Part shown: piece by piece, positions 1-12,066 of the stretch
Layout: the number at the start of each line of letters is the position of its first letter
Position numbering within the stretch: the stretch's first letter is position 1
Assembly (NCBI GenBank): GCA_007115705.1
Contig: QXEO01000247.1
Coordinates: 17,365,952-17,429,951, forward strand
Direction of reading: 5' to 3'
Source: Dactylis glomerata
Taxonomy: Eukaryota > Streptophyta > Magnoliopsida > Poales > Poaceae
DNA: 64,000 bases
Notes under the pieces: generated by a model
Seen by the model: the letters and a program-made list of their open reading frames with translations, nothing else
Database searches by the model: none
What the model was told of the DNA's origin: nothing
Position numbers and translations under genes: made by a program

Positions 1-1164
1 ACATATTCAAAACAAAAAATTGCACCCTAAAAATGTGCATTTTTTCTTAATTGTCACTGTATATTTTTACCTGATATAACTAACATTTTTAGAAAAATGC
101 AACCGCTTAATGAATTATTGGAAAAAAATGCATCTCGAGTATACAGATTTGGAAAAGAATGGACCACTATCAAAGAATATTAAGTTATGTTAAAGGGTTG
201 TGTTAGTTCATTTTCATAATATCCTATATATTGTGTAGAGGAGTGATGACAAACTCAAAACAGCTTTTATGCGCATTGTAAATAAAAGATCAAGAAGTGT
301 CAAAGGTAAAGAACAAAAAATGATAAAATGGTAAGAGGTGCTACCTTGTCCTTTTTTCTTCTGATGTAGTTCGAATCAGCAAGCTACTCGTCCACTAAGT
401 CATAGTCAATCCCACCGAGAGAATCAAGTGTTTTTTAATCCTTCATGTTAATAACTTACGAGCACCAATCACCAATGTATATCGATTATTTATTTTTCAT
501 AAATATATGCACACCAAATGTTGACAGTAAGTTAAACATGAGAAAATAATATGTAAAAGAGAGAACGCTAGTAATAAGAAAAGTGCATTCAGTAACAACT
601 TACTTCATCACACTCCACAAGCCCATAAGGCCATAACCCAACATGCTGAGTGTTGTTCATCTTCTGAATGATTGTCAGTCATAGCTAGTTTATTTACAAG
701 CCATCTGAACAAGAATTCAAAAAGTGTTCATTATTCAGTGCTAAAAAAATAATATCTTGAGATAATGAATTTCACAACAATATTAGAAATCTTAGCCAAT
801 ATCAAGCAATTAAGTGTTTGCCAATATCGTCCCCTAATACCTCATGTGCTCGTTCAGCGCTTCCTATCTCTAACATGATAGAACGAAGAAATTACACATA
901 GATTCCTTAAGGAACATTCACTATGGAACAACACAAGAAAAATATACAAACAATGTACAAACCATCACGGTCCTCGCCGCTAGCACTTTAGTAGTAAAGA
1001 TTAACAAACTCCTTCAGAATTGCGTGTGTTGCAGACCGCTAGGACTGGCCCTTTTTTCCTTGGTAGATGCATTAAAGCTCTAAGTAATGTGTGTAAGAGA
1101 TATCAGATTAATTTTGCATACAAGGGCTGAAGCACACAACTCAATTATGCATACATCTAGGACA
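1..1164. other. Non-coding flank, copy 1
   Basis: AT-rich DNA with no long open frame and no terminal repeats that I recognise. It recurs at 17636-18800, and its second part at 9644-9982. On the minus strand a short frame ends in LDSLGGIDYDLVDE plus stop (stop at 384-386), followed by what could be a 3' untranslated region, and splice-like motifs lie further right. This may be a gene remnant but I cannot name it. Confidence 0.5.
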
Positions 1165-1616
1165 TATATTTGCTATTGGTTTGAAGTTGGTGGTGAAGGC
1201 ATTTTTCAGATACATCATTTGAATTCCCAATTTACCACTCAAAAAATCAGATATACTATGGACTTTACCACCCCCAAGTTAATCTCGTTCTAGCTCTGGT
1301 GTATTTGGCCCAGCCTAGAAAAACTTGTGCTATTGCTCTCCTTGCTCTCACTCCCGTACCCTCCAAGGCGGCAGCGGTGGCTGGCCACACAAGCTGAAGG
1401 CGCCGGTGGCCAAGAAAAGGAGATGTAACCGGTGAGCTCGCAAGCAGAGGCGGCTGGTCTCGCTCTGTCTCACAACGATTCGGGGAAAATGAGTCGAGGG
1501 AGATGGGGCAAAATGAAGCGAGACCAGCCGCCTCTGTTTGTGAGCTCACCATCAACATCTCCTTTTCTTCGACAGCGGCGCCTTCGGCTTGTGTGGCCAG
1601 CCGTCACCGCTGCCGC
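1165..1616. repeat. Foldback element, left half, copy 1
   Basis: Most of a long inverted-repeat element. The first ~300 bases read back as inverted sequence after a ~50-base spacer near 1480. The other end of the second arm lies beyond element A, which is complete only in copy 3. It ends in GCCGC, the target site duplicated by A. Confidence 0.75.
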
Positions 1617-3248
1617 TGTTAGCGGTGCTAGCCGCCCAGTTGGGAACCCCAAGAGGAAGGTGTGATCAGCATAGTAGAAAGTTTCCCTCGATTATGAAAC
1701 CAAAGTTTAATCGACCAGTAGGAGAAAAAAACCACTTTTGAAGGTTGATGCTAGCTGGCTTTGGCAACGGCTCCAGAGAATTTTTTTATGGTGCCTGTCT
1801 GGGGCATAGCTTCAGCACCAGCAGCAACGTGGAACCTGCACACAATACAACCAAAGTACTTTGCCCCAACTTGCAGTGAGGTTGTCAATCTCACTGGTTT
1901 GCTGTAAACAAAGGATTAAACATATCGTGTGGTAATAGATGTTTGTTTGCAAGAAAGTAAATAATGCTTGTAGAAAGTAAACGGTAATATATATGTAAAA
2001 GAATGGATCGGGGTCCATAGTACACTAGAGGTGTCTCTCCATAAAGATAAATAACATGCTGGGTAAACAAATTACAGTTGGGCAACTGACAGAATAAAGA
2101 ATGCATGGCAATGCATGTACATGTCATGAAGATCACTATGAGATTCACTTGGGCATTACAACATAATACATAGACCGTAATTCAACTGCATCTATGACTA
2201 ATAATCCACCCGCCGGATGTCATCCGAGCAACCGTTGGGTATTAAGTTGCAAGCAACAGATTATTGCCTTAAGCAAAGTGTGTAATGCAAACAATACAAA
2301 TGTCCTTGAACACAAGATTGTTGTTTTCTCCCTAGTAGCAACAGTACATCTACAACCTTAGAAGTTATTGTCACTCTCCCAGATTACTAGACGCATGAAC
2401 CCACTATCGAGCATAAATACTCCCTCTTGGAGTTACTAGCATCTACTCGGCCAAGATATCTACTAGCAACGGAGAGCATTCAAGATCATATACAACATAG
2501 AGATGATAATTTACAAATCAACTTGACATAGTACTCAATATTCATCGGATCCCAACAAACACAACATGTAGAATTACATAACGATGATCTTGATCATGAT
2601 AGGCAGCTCACAAGATCTAAACATGAAGCACATGGAGGAGAAGACATCCATCTAGCTATTGCTATGGACCCATAGTCCAAGGTAGACTACTCACGCATCA
2701 CTCCGGAGGTAGGCATGGTGATGAAGAAGGCCTTCGGTGGTGATTCCCCTCTCAGGCAGGGTGCCGGGAAGAGCTTCTGGACCCTCCCGATCTCGCATCA
2801 ATGACGGTGGTGGCTTGCAGTATGTTTTCTAGAAAAGAGTTTGGGCCTTTAGGGTTTTCCCATCGAAGGGATTAAATAGGCGGAAGAGTGATGTCAGGAG
2901 GTGGACCAGGTGGTCACACCACCTGGTGGTGCGGCCTAGGGGTGGACCGCGCCACCACCTGGTGTGGCTGCCCCTTGGTCTGCCTCCGACTCTCCTTTTG
3001 ACTCCATATTCGTGTCAGGTAATTAGGAACTTCAGCTTTTGTTTCATCCAATTCTGAGAATATTTCCTGTGTAACTTTTTTGAAATACAAAAACAACACA
3101 AAATAGGAACTGGCATTGTGGAATCTTGTTAATAGGTTAGTTCCAGAAAATGCATAAAAACACCACGAAGTATAAACAAAACACAAAGCAAATGGTGTAT
3201 AAACAAGCATGGAGCATCAAAAATTATAGATACGTTTGAGACGTATGA
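1617..3248 (-). repeat. 3' LTR of element A, copy 1
   Basis: A 1632-base LTR beginning TGTTAGCGG on the plus strand and ending ACGTATGA. The last bases differ from the usual ATCA, so the terminal C is mutated to G. The purine tract (AAGCTTGGGGATGC on the minus strand) follows at once. Identical in content to 10435-12066 and 19252-20883. Confidence 0.9.
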
Positions 3249-5292
3249 AGCATCCCCAAGCTTAACTCCTGCTCGTCCTCGAGTAGGTAAGTGATAACAA
3301 AACAATAATTTTTTAGGTGACATGCACCAACAAAATCTTGATCAAAATGATGTAAAGCATTGAGTGCTGAGATCAAAGTACTCTAAACACAGGCATAAAA
3401 GATATAATCTTGACAATAGAACTTAGCAACCATGTTATAACATGAAAAGTAACACAAACAAAAGATCATGAGTAATAATGCATTGAAAGTCATTTGTTTG
3501 TTTCGAGCATATAGAAAAACATAGCAAAGTGGTATTCAGCTTGTTCCTCATGGAGTAGCAAAACATAAATGCATAGGACACCTTCAAGTTTAAGAAGGCG
3601 GCTAGATACAAATAATTTGAGAACAAGCAATACCATAATCATGAATCAATCAATAATAAATTTTGGGACTATGCACATTATACTAAGAATGACAACTATG
3701 CTCTCTTAGACGGTGCATAAAGGTAGAAGGTGAAGACTCAACATAAAAGTAAAAGAAAGGCTCTTCACAAAGGGAACCATTGATTGCAAGTTTTTATAAA
3801 CCTTCCAAAAATTATGGTACTAATTAGCTTTGAGCTCTCATTGCCCCCATCACAGGCATCTTGAGTGGTTAAGGTTAATGCGAGTACAAATATGAGATAT
3901 ATTCTTGAAAAATCATAAGTTGAAAATCTCATGTCCCGTGAATACAAGTACTTAAACCATGCTAATCGACTTAGGTCCCAAGCAAGTTCTTGTCATTGTA
4001 AGCATACATGTATCATCGAGAACGCCAATGGGGTACCTCCTGCCCGATAACATGGAAACTAGCCCACATCAAAATGACAAGACAAACATACAATGAACAC
4101 CTCGACATCTCTTTTATTTACCATTGGGTATAGCTTGTTATTTTGAGATGCGTCGTCGAATGTCCACTATGGTTATGCTATAAATTTCCACCATGAATGA
4201 TGCATGGTTTAGATTAGCGGCCCAGGCGTTTCTCTAACACATATACAAACTCTATGAACTCACAAGTTTCCAACTCCTTTCACACAGATAAGCATCCATA
4301 AACAAAAGATCACAATATCAACTAAATAAGAATAAGTGCAATGTTGAAAGCGTGCCCCATGATAGCATGGCTGAGCTAACTCCCAACTTACAACTTGCAA
4401 GCATATAATCAACATAAGAGAGCCACAATGTTCAAGTTTATTAAGTGTAAGAAAGTAAATGTGCCGTCAGGTTCGTGAGAGCTTTACTAACTAATTTTCT
4501 CATAACAAAAATTTTAATTTGAAAGATAGATAAAAGCAAGACGAATATACTTGGAATAGCAAATTGCTAATAGGTAGATATGGTGGACACATTGGAAAAA
4601 CTTTGGTTTTTGGGAGTTGGATGCATGAGAAGTATTCCCTCTCAATACAGATGAAGGCTAGCAAAAGACTGGGAGTGACCAACTAAGAGAGCAATAACGG
4701 CCATAATCATGCATAGAACCAAAGCATAAAGTGGTATCACAAGTCAAAAACCAAATGATCATAGAGGCTTGAGGCGACTAGTTTGTAGTCAAACATGGTG
4801 TAAGCATGCGCCAAGTCAATCCAAATAAAGCATCAAAGGAGAAAACCACAATAATATGCTCCCATATAATAAAAACAACGCATGATTCTTTCAAAGGCAC
4901 ATTAAGCAATCTCAGTCATTTGAGACAAGTCATGCTACAGCAATAACTACTAAGCATATAATCAAAATAACATCAAGCATGACATGCAAAAGTCTAAGCC
5001 ACAGTCTCAACAAGCTCCCATTTGTACCACTATAAGCATGAAACTTTTTACTCTTTTTTAACACCAATCAACCTTTTTGAAACAACTCTTAAAGATGAAA
5101 ATCAACATAGACCAGAGGTCTAAACACACCTAGCTACAAAGAACTAACAAGTTCTGAACAAAAATCAAGGCAAAAAATGAAAGCTGAACGCAGTACTAGA
5201 AAAAGAGAACACTCGTTAAACGATAAGAATGAAAACTAGAGTGTTCTTGGCAATAAAAATGGAGTGTGTCTTCTTCGAAAGAAACATGTTGG
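3249..5292 (-). mobile_element. Interior of A left of the Tat insertion, copy 1
   Basis: About 2 kb of A between its purine tract and the Tat insertion point (GTTGG at 5288-5292). Long frames are absent. It resembles the interiors of D (59942-61990) and C (49319-50940), so it is the untranslated 3' part of this element group. Repeated at 12067-14110 and 20884-22927. Confidence 0.85.
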
Positions 5293-6251
5293 TGTCGGGG
5301 GGATGACCCCCGGTAGGGTCAAGAGACTAGAAAGACTCATCTATGATTGACTTATGCCGGGTTATCAAGGAAAGGGCCTGGCCGGAATATAAGAGCATCG
5401 GCCAGGCCGGCATATATGTATATCCCGGCTGGTGTCTGGATATGCCGGCATAGCCGGAATACTTATAGAAGTGTGCCGGCATATACTCAGATATGCCGGC
5501 CTAACCATTTTTTGTGTTGTGCAGGAGCAGGGGAGGCCGGATTACCCGACCCTCGTAGGTCGTTGGTCCGGCATATATGTCCTGGATATGGCCAACGGTC
5601 ATATCCGGGATACTTAAGTCAACCAAGGTGTCACATCCCTACAATCAAGGAAGAAAACATCCAAGCATGGTAGCAGAGTAAGATGGCAGGGTGCACAGTG
5701 GAGGTTACCTACCCTCACTGTGCACAAGTACAAGCTTACCTCAGAATGGTAAGGTCACAGTTCAAGAAGTACAAGGTACAGCAAGAGGAGTCCCATCGAG
5801 AGCAATCAGGGAGAAAGTCGTGGGCGTCTGCCCTCGACAGCAAGTCCTGTTTGGAGTGTAGTTGGTGTCTCCTGGTCTTCTATGACCGTTGTAACCCTGG
5901 CCACCACTATATAAGGTGGCACAGGGAGTCCTAGCAAAGGGTTGGAGGATAGAAGGTTGGTTGGCCGATAGTTAAAGGTCGAGCTCTCCTTACTTTCTCA
6001 CTTAGCAGTTCATCTTCCTTCTCTAGCAGAGAGCTTGGAAGCACCATTGTGGTGTACTACATCAACCCATATATACAATCAGTAGAGCAGGAGTAGGGGT
6101 GTTATCTCCTTACGAGAGCCCCGAACCTGGGTAGATCAGTGTCTCTTTCTGTCGTGCTTTTTAGCTCGTTCCCCTCTCCCGAATCCTCCAGCATCTAGTT
6201 CGGCCCCCATTTAAGCCATCCTATGGCATATGTTGTTTCACCACGACGACA
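5293..6251 (+). repeat. 5' LTR of Tat element, copy 1
   Basis: A 959-base LTR from TGTCGG to CGACGACA, preceded by GTTGG. It opens with a hairpin (GGGGGGATGACCCCC). A TATA box, TATATAAG, lies at 5908-5915. The frame of 108 codons at 5347-5673 recurs in all four LTRs only because the copies are young, and is not called as a gene. Confidence 0.93.
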
Positions 6252-9200
6252 TTTGGCGCCCACCGTGGGGCAGATCGATATGCTGGGCGGAGTGTTTATT
6301 CGGACGGGGTCTGTGATAGCAGCTTCGGGAGTGCGCGTGGTCTCTGGCCTCGTCCAGAGGCTAGGCTCGCTCAGTTTCGTCAGTGACAACGCCGGTTGTC
6401 TCGGTGGCCGGCCGTTCCCCAGGGATGGCCGGATTATGTCTTTCGGTTCCCACGAGGTGTACGTGGGAACTGAGAGAGTTCGCAGGCAGGAGGTGCTGGT
6501 GGCGTCGGATCCTCCGTCACATCGGCTGGCTCACGCTGGGCGTGGCGCTCGCCCAGTAGAGTCGGCTGAGGTGATGATGGCTGGCACATCCGTGCCGCCG
6601 GCGGAAGATGCCGGCAAAGCAGCAGCGGCCGGAGCTTCTCCTCCGGAGCCGCCGAAGGTCAAGAGGTCGGCGCGTCCTCCGTTGGAGCGTGTGGAGAACC
6701 TGGCCGGCACTTCAGGTGTGCCGGCTAGGGGCGAAGTTCTTCTTCCCATCATCGACCGGCTTCTCGAGCCGGTGCGATCCGGAGCAGATCCGGAGCAGAC
6801 AAGGGAGGTCCTGGAGGGATCTCGTCAGGCCCTCGTCGACGAGGCCCTGGCCATGAACCAGGAGCGCGAACGGTTTAACCGGCAACTCCGTGAGTATGAA
6901 GCAGCCCATGGTTTTACTCCTGTAGTAATCCGGCCTAGCCGGATAGAAGAGGTTAAAACTAGAGGCAGAAATCTTAATGCTGAGATAGGAAAAGATGCTA
7001 GAGATAAGAGTCATACTGCAACCAGTACTGTGCCTAAGGTAGTCTATAGTTCGCCAGTAAAGAACCTTAGAGCAGCGGCCGAGGTAGCTAAGGATTTATC
7101 TTGTTTATCCGGCGAAGCACTGCGTGAGCAGCAAGCCCGGCTTAACCAACTTTTGTCTGAAGCTACAAAGCAGCAGGAGGCCTTTAAGAAGGCAAACCCA
7201 GGTGCCGGGGCATCCCAGTACATTGTGTCGGCGGGAGATGCCGGCGCGAGGTCGAGGGGCCAAGCCTCGTCCCCGCATCCTAGCGCCCGGCGTGCCGGAA
7301 GTGTGACCTCTGGCCGCCGGGACAAGCAGATCCAGGTGTACGATCCGGCTGCCGCCGGAAAGCAGGCGGTGGTGCAGAAGAATGTCGGCCAAGCTGACAA
7401 GTATGTCGGCAGCAAGAAGCCCGGCCAGAGTATGCCGGCCGGGCACGAAGCAGCAGCGGCCGTTGGTGGCCGGAGTAACAGTGCAGTCCGGCGTCAGCAA
7501 CAGGGTGCCGGAGGTGCAGCGCAGCAGCAGCAGGGTGCCGGCCATCCGGGACATCGAGAGGATGACGGCAATTCCGCCCTTGCCAGGGCGGGATATCAGC
7601 AGCAGCATCAGCAAGGCCGGCATAGTGAGCAGCATCAGCCGGAGCAGCAGCAGCAGATGATCGCAGGCCCAATAGCATCCCGGCTCGGACCTCGGTCCTT
7701 GGAAGCCAATGATGCACGTTTCAAGCTAGACAGGCTCCACCAATCAGAGTTGGTGGAGAGGCAAGGAGCTCCGAGCCCTATGTGTTTCGGACCCCGGATT
7801 ATGGGAGAGCCGGTGCCTTACTGCTTCCAGCTCGCGCGTGGCGCGAGGACATATAATGGCAGTACCAAGCCGGAAGATTGGTTGGAGGATTACTCCACAG
7901 CGGTGAACATCGCTGGAGGAAACCTCAGATGGGCGGTACGATATGTGCCGCAGATGTTGGAAGGTCCAGCCAGGATATGGCTGAATAATTTGCCGGCCGG
8001 GAGTATCAACGGCTGGATTGATTTCGAAGAGCAGTTTGTGTCGAACTTTACCAGCACATACAAGAGGCCCAACCGCCCGCAGCAGCTGGCTAACTGCCGG
8101 CAAGGAGTGAATGAGACTGACCGTGACTATCTGACCAGGTGGTGCACGTTGCGCAATTCCTGCGAAGGAATCAATGAGCAGCAGGCCATCATGTGGTTCG
8201 CTCATGGGTGCCAACATGGCACCATGCTGTGGCAAAAGCTTCAGAGGCAAATGCCGGCCACGCTGGCCGAAACAATCAAGATCGCTGATAGTTATGCTCT
8301 GGGAGATCCCAAGCAGCCCAGTCTCGATGCACAAGGACAGGGGCAAACCCAGGGGCAATCCAGCAATGCCGGGAGATCAGGGCAGTTCTATCGCCCGGAT
8401 AACCGGAATAAGAGGAGAGATGAGCGGCCGGATTATCGGTACGGAGCAGCACAAGTTGCAGCTGTGGAGGAAGAGCAAGGGGGCGCCGGCAGTAGCCAGC
8501 GTCCGAGATATGAGAACTATCAGCAGCCTCAGCAGCAGCCGCAGCAGCAAGCGCAGCCGTTCCAGAAGAAGAATGTCTGGACCAACAAGAGTGCCGGCGG
8601 AGCCGCCGGCCAGAAGAAGCAGTGGCCGAAGTATACTGTGGGTCTTGCCATGGACAAACCTTGTGTGTTTCAACACATTCCAGCCGGGAAAGCCGGCAAA
8701 CCATTTGACAAGGAACTGCTCGTGGCTGGACGACATATTAGCAGGTCGTGCAGGTCCCTGGGGACCGGCTAGACCCTCTGTCCCGGCAGCTCCATCGCCG
8801 TTGACAGGTGCCAATACAATTGCAGTCCCACCTAGGCCGGATAATCTTGGGAATCAGAGCAACGCCGGAAATGCCGGCGTAAATCAAGTTGACCAGAGCT
8901 ATAATCCGGAATAATAACGCCGGAGGCCCAGGAGCGGGCCGGAATGAGTACAAGGAGTATGATCAGAGCTATATGGTCTTTGAGACCGAGAGAACAGACA
9001 AGCAGAGCTTGTACCGGCGTAGTCTGGAGGTGAAATGCCGTTATGTCGGCAGTGCCAAAGCTGATGTACTGGTCTGACCAGGCTGTTGGTTGGGACAGGG
9101 CAGATCATCCCCGGGTCATGCCAAATCCCGGCGGATATGCTCTGGTGATGGATCCGACATTCGTCGGGCCGGCTAATAACGTGAGATTCAGCAAGGTTCC

Positions 9201-9643
9201 TCATTGATAATGGAAGCAGCATCAACATCATGTATCGGGATACGATGGAGAAGCTAGGAATCAAGGAAAATATGCTGGAAACCAAGCAAGACCACGTTCC
9301 ACGGCATTGTGCCGGGACTTTCGTGTGCGCCGATGGGCAAGATCCGGATGGATGTCATGTTTGGCAGCCGGGATAACTGCAGGGTGGAAAAACTGATGTT
9401 CGAGGTGGTTGATCTGGAAAGCCCCTACCATGCTTTGCTGGGTAGGCCGGCACTGGCAAAGTTCATGGCCTCTACGCATGTGGCGTATCTGAAGATGAAG
9501 ATGCCGGGACCTAAAGGAGTGATCACCATCATTGGTGATTACAAGCGTTCGATGGCATGTGCCACCGCCGGATCCAATCTGGTCGAGGACTCTGATCATT
9601 GCAGAGGAGAGGAAGAGGCTCAAGCGAGCAGTGGAGATCCAAT
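6223..9643 (+). pseudogene. gag-pro: Gag-protease of Tat, copy 1, frameshifted and cut off
   Basis: Matches 23858-27266 of the intact copy. The frame is open to about 8670, then six single-base insertions relative to copy 3 break it: near 8672 (inside the zinc knuckle), 8913, 9034, 9197, 9280 and 9588. There are also substitutions near 9391 and 9627. The sequence ends inside the protease region at 9643, where flank sequence is joined. Gag up to the capsid domain could be read, but no protease. The late, insertion-only errors look technical as much as biological. Confidence 0.85.
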
Positions 9644-9982
9644 ATCGTCCCCTAATACCTCATGTGCTCGTTCAGCGCTTCCTATCTCTAACATGATAGA
9701 ACGAAGAAATTACACATAGATTCCTTAAGGAACATTCACTATGGAACAACACAAGAAAAATATACAAACAATGTACAAACCATCACGGTCCTCGCCGCTA
9801 GCACTTTAGTAGTAAAGATTAACAAACTCCTTCAGAATTGCGTGTGTTGCAGACCGCTAGGACTGGCCCTTTTTTCCTTGGTAGATGCATTAAAGCTCTA
9901 AGTAATGTGTGTAAGAGATATCAGATTAATTTTGCATACAAGGGCTGAAGCACACAACTCAATTATGCATACATCTAGGACA
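9644..9982. other. Non-coding flank, copy 2 (truncated)
   Basis: Corresponds to positions 826-1164 of copy 1. The left edge is the breakpoint at which copy 1's protease sequence is joined to flank sequence. No gene is seen in it. Confidence 0.6.
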
Positions 9983-10434
9983 TATATTTGCTATTGGTTT
10001 GAAGTTGGTGGTGAAGGCATTTTTCAGATACATCATTTGAATTCCCAATTTACCACTCAAAAAATCAGATATACTATGGACTTTACCACCCCCAAGTTAA
10101 TCTCGTTCTAGCTCTGGTGTATTTGGCCCAGCCTAGAAAAACTTGTGCTATTGCTCTCCTTGCTCTCACTCCCGTACCCTCCAAGGCGGCAGCGGTGGCT
10201 GGCCACACAAGCTGAAGGCGCCGGTGGCCAAGAAAAGGAGATGTAACCGGTGAGCTCGCAAGCAGAGGCGGCTGGTCTCGCTCTGTCTCACAACGATTCG
10301 GGGAAAATGAGTCGAGGGAGATGGGGCAAAATGAAGCGAGACCAGCCGCCTCTGTTTGTGAGCTCACCATCAACATCTCCTTTTCTTCGACAGCGGCGCC
10401 TTCGGCTTGTGTGGCCAGCCGTCACCGCTGCCGC
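9983..10434. repeat. Foldback element, left half, copy 2
   Basis: Identical in layout to 1165-1616: arm, short spacer, start of the inverted arm, and the GCCGC target site at 10430-10434. Confidence 0.75.
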
Positions 10435-12066
10435 TGTTAGCGGTGCTAGCCGCCCAGTTGGGAACCCCAAGAGGAAGGTGTGATCAGCATAGTAGAAAGT
10501 TTCCCTCGATTATGAAACCAAAGTTTAATCGACCAGTAGGAGAAAAAAACCACTTTTGAAGGTTGATGCTAGCTGGCTTTGGCAACGGCTCCAGAGAATT
10601 TTTTTATGGTGCCTGTCTGGGGCATAGCTTCAGCACCAGCAGCAACGTGGAACCTGCACACAATACAACCAAAGTACTTTGCCCCAACTTGCAGTGAGGT
10701 TGTCAATCTCACTGGTTTGCTGTAAACAAAGGATTAAACATATCGTGTGGTAATAGATGTTTGTTTGCAAGAAAGTAAATAATGCTTGTAGAAAGTAAAC
10801 GGTAATATATATGTAAAAGAATGGATCGGGGTCCATAGTACACTAGAGGTGTCTCTCCATAAAGATAAATAACATGCTGGGTAAACAAATTACAGTTGGG
10901 CAACTGACAGAATAAAGAATGCATGGCAATGCATGTACATGTCATGAAGATCACTATGAGATTCACTTGGGCATTACAACATAATACATAGACCGTAATT
11001 CAACTGCATCTATGACTAATAATCCACCCGCCGGATGTCATCCGAGCAACCGTTGGGTATTAAGTTGCAAGCAACAGATTATTGCCTTAAGCAAAGTGTG
11101 TAATGCAAACAATACAAATGTCCTTGAACACAAGATTGTTGTTTTCTCCCTAGTAGCAACAGTACATCTACAACCTTAGAAGTTATTGTCACTCTCCCAG
11201 ATTACTAGACGCATGAACCCACTATCGAGCATAAATACTCCCTCTTGGAGTTACTAGCATCTACTCGGCCAAGATATCTACTAGCAACGGAGAGCATTCA
11301 AGATCATATACAACATAGAGATGATAATTTACAAATCAACTTGACATAGTACTCAATATTCATCGGATCCCAACAAACACAACATGTAGAATTACATAAC
11401 GATGATCTTGATCATGATAGGCAGCTCACAAGATCTAAACATGAAGCACATGGAGGAGAAGACATCCATCTAGCTATTGCTATGGACCCATAGTCCAAGG
11501 TAGACTACTCACGCATCACTCCGGAGGTAGGCATGGTGATGAAGAAGGCCTTCGGTGGTGATTCCCCTCTCAGGCAGGGTGCCGGGAAGAGCTTCTGGAC
11601 CCTCCCGATCTCGCATCAATGACGGTGGTGGCTTGCAGTATGTTTTCTAGAAAAGAGTTTGGGCCTTTAGGGTTTTCCCATCGAAGGGATTAAATAGGCG
11701 GAAGAGTGATGTCAGGAGGTGGACCAGGTGGTCACACCACCTGGTGGTGCGGCCTAGGGGTGGACCGCGCCACCACCTGGTGTGGCTGCCCCTTGGTCTG
11801 CCTCCGACTCTCCTTTTGACTCCATATTCGTGTCAGGTAATTAGGAACTTCAGCTTTTGTTTCATCCAATTCTGAGAATATTTCCTGTGTAACTTTTTTG
11901 AAATACAAAAACAACACAAAATAGGAACTGGCATTGTGGAATCTTGTTAATAGGTTAGTTCCAGAAAATGCATAAAAACACCACGAAGTATAAACAAAAC
12001 ACAAAGCAAATGGTGTATAAACAAGCATGGAGCATCAAAAATTATAGATACGTTTGAGACGTATGA
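10435..12066 (-). repeat. 3' LTR of element A, copy 2
   Basis: Second tandem copy of the 1632-base LTR, with the same mutated ACGTATGA end, which argues for recent copying of one ancestral LTR. Confidence 0.9.

Larger units (their letters stand above)
1..9643. repeat. Tandem segment, copy 1
   Basis: This stretch matches 17636-27266 of the window almost base for base, with only a few one-base indels over the first 8.6 kb. It holds non-coding flank, the left half of a foldback element, the 3' LTR and partial interior of Athila-type element A, and the 5' LTR plus gag of the Tat element. It breaks off inside the protease region, where the text switches abruptly to the sequence found at position 826. 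Homology to copy 3 already exists at base 1, so the copy probably extends upstream of the window. Confidence 0.95.

Noticed and set aside
1265..1665. Mirror-image frames on both strands (also at 10083-10483 and 18901-19287)
   Set aside because: Both strands read alike because the region is a palindrome. The frames begin and end with the repeat, not with gene signals.
5347..5673. 108-codon frame inside the Tat LTR, the same in four copies
   Set aside because: The identity reflects the youth of the copies. It spans LTR sequence upstream of the TATA box and has no recognisable domain.
7044..7717. Several antisense frames of 120-180 codons opposite gag (repeated at 24679-25352)
   Set aside because: Shadows of the GC-rich, low-complexity gag frame. 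No splice signals, start context or domain supports them, unlike the antisense gene at 31567-36137.
6223..8772. A separate 849-codon gag gene distinct from the 1188-codon one
   Set aside because: It is the same frame, ended early by a one-base insertion near 8672.
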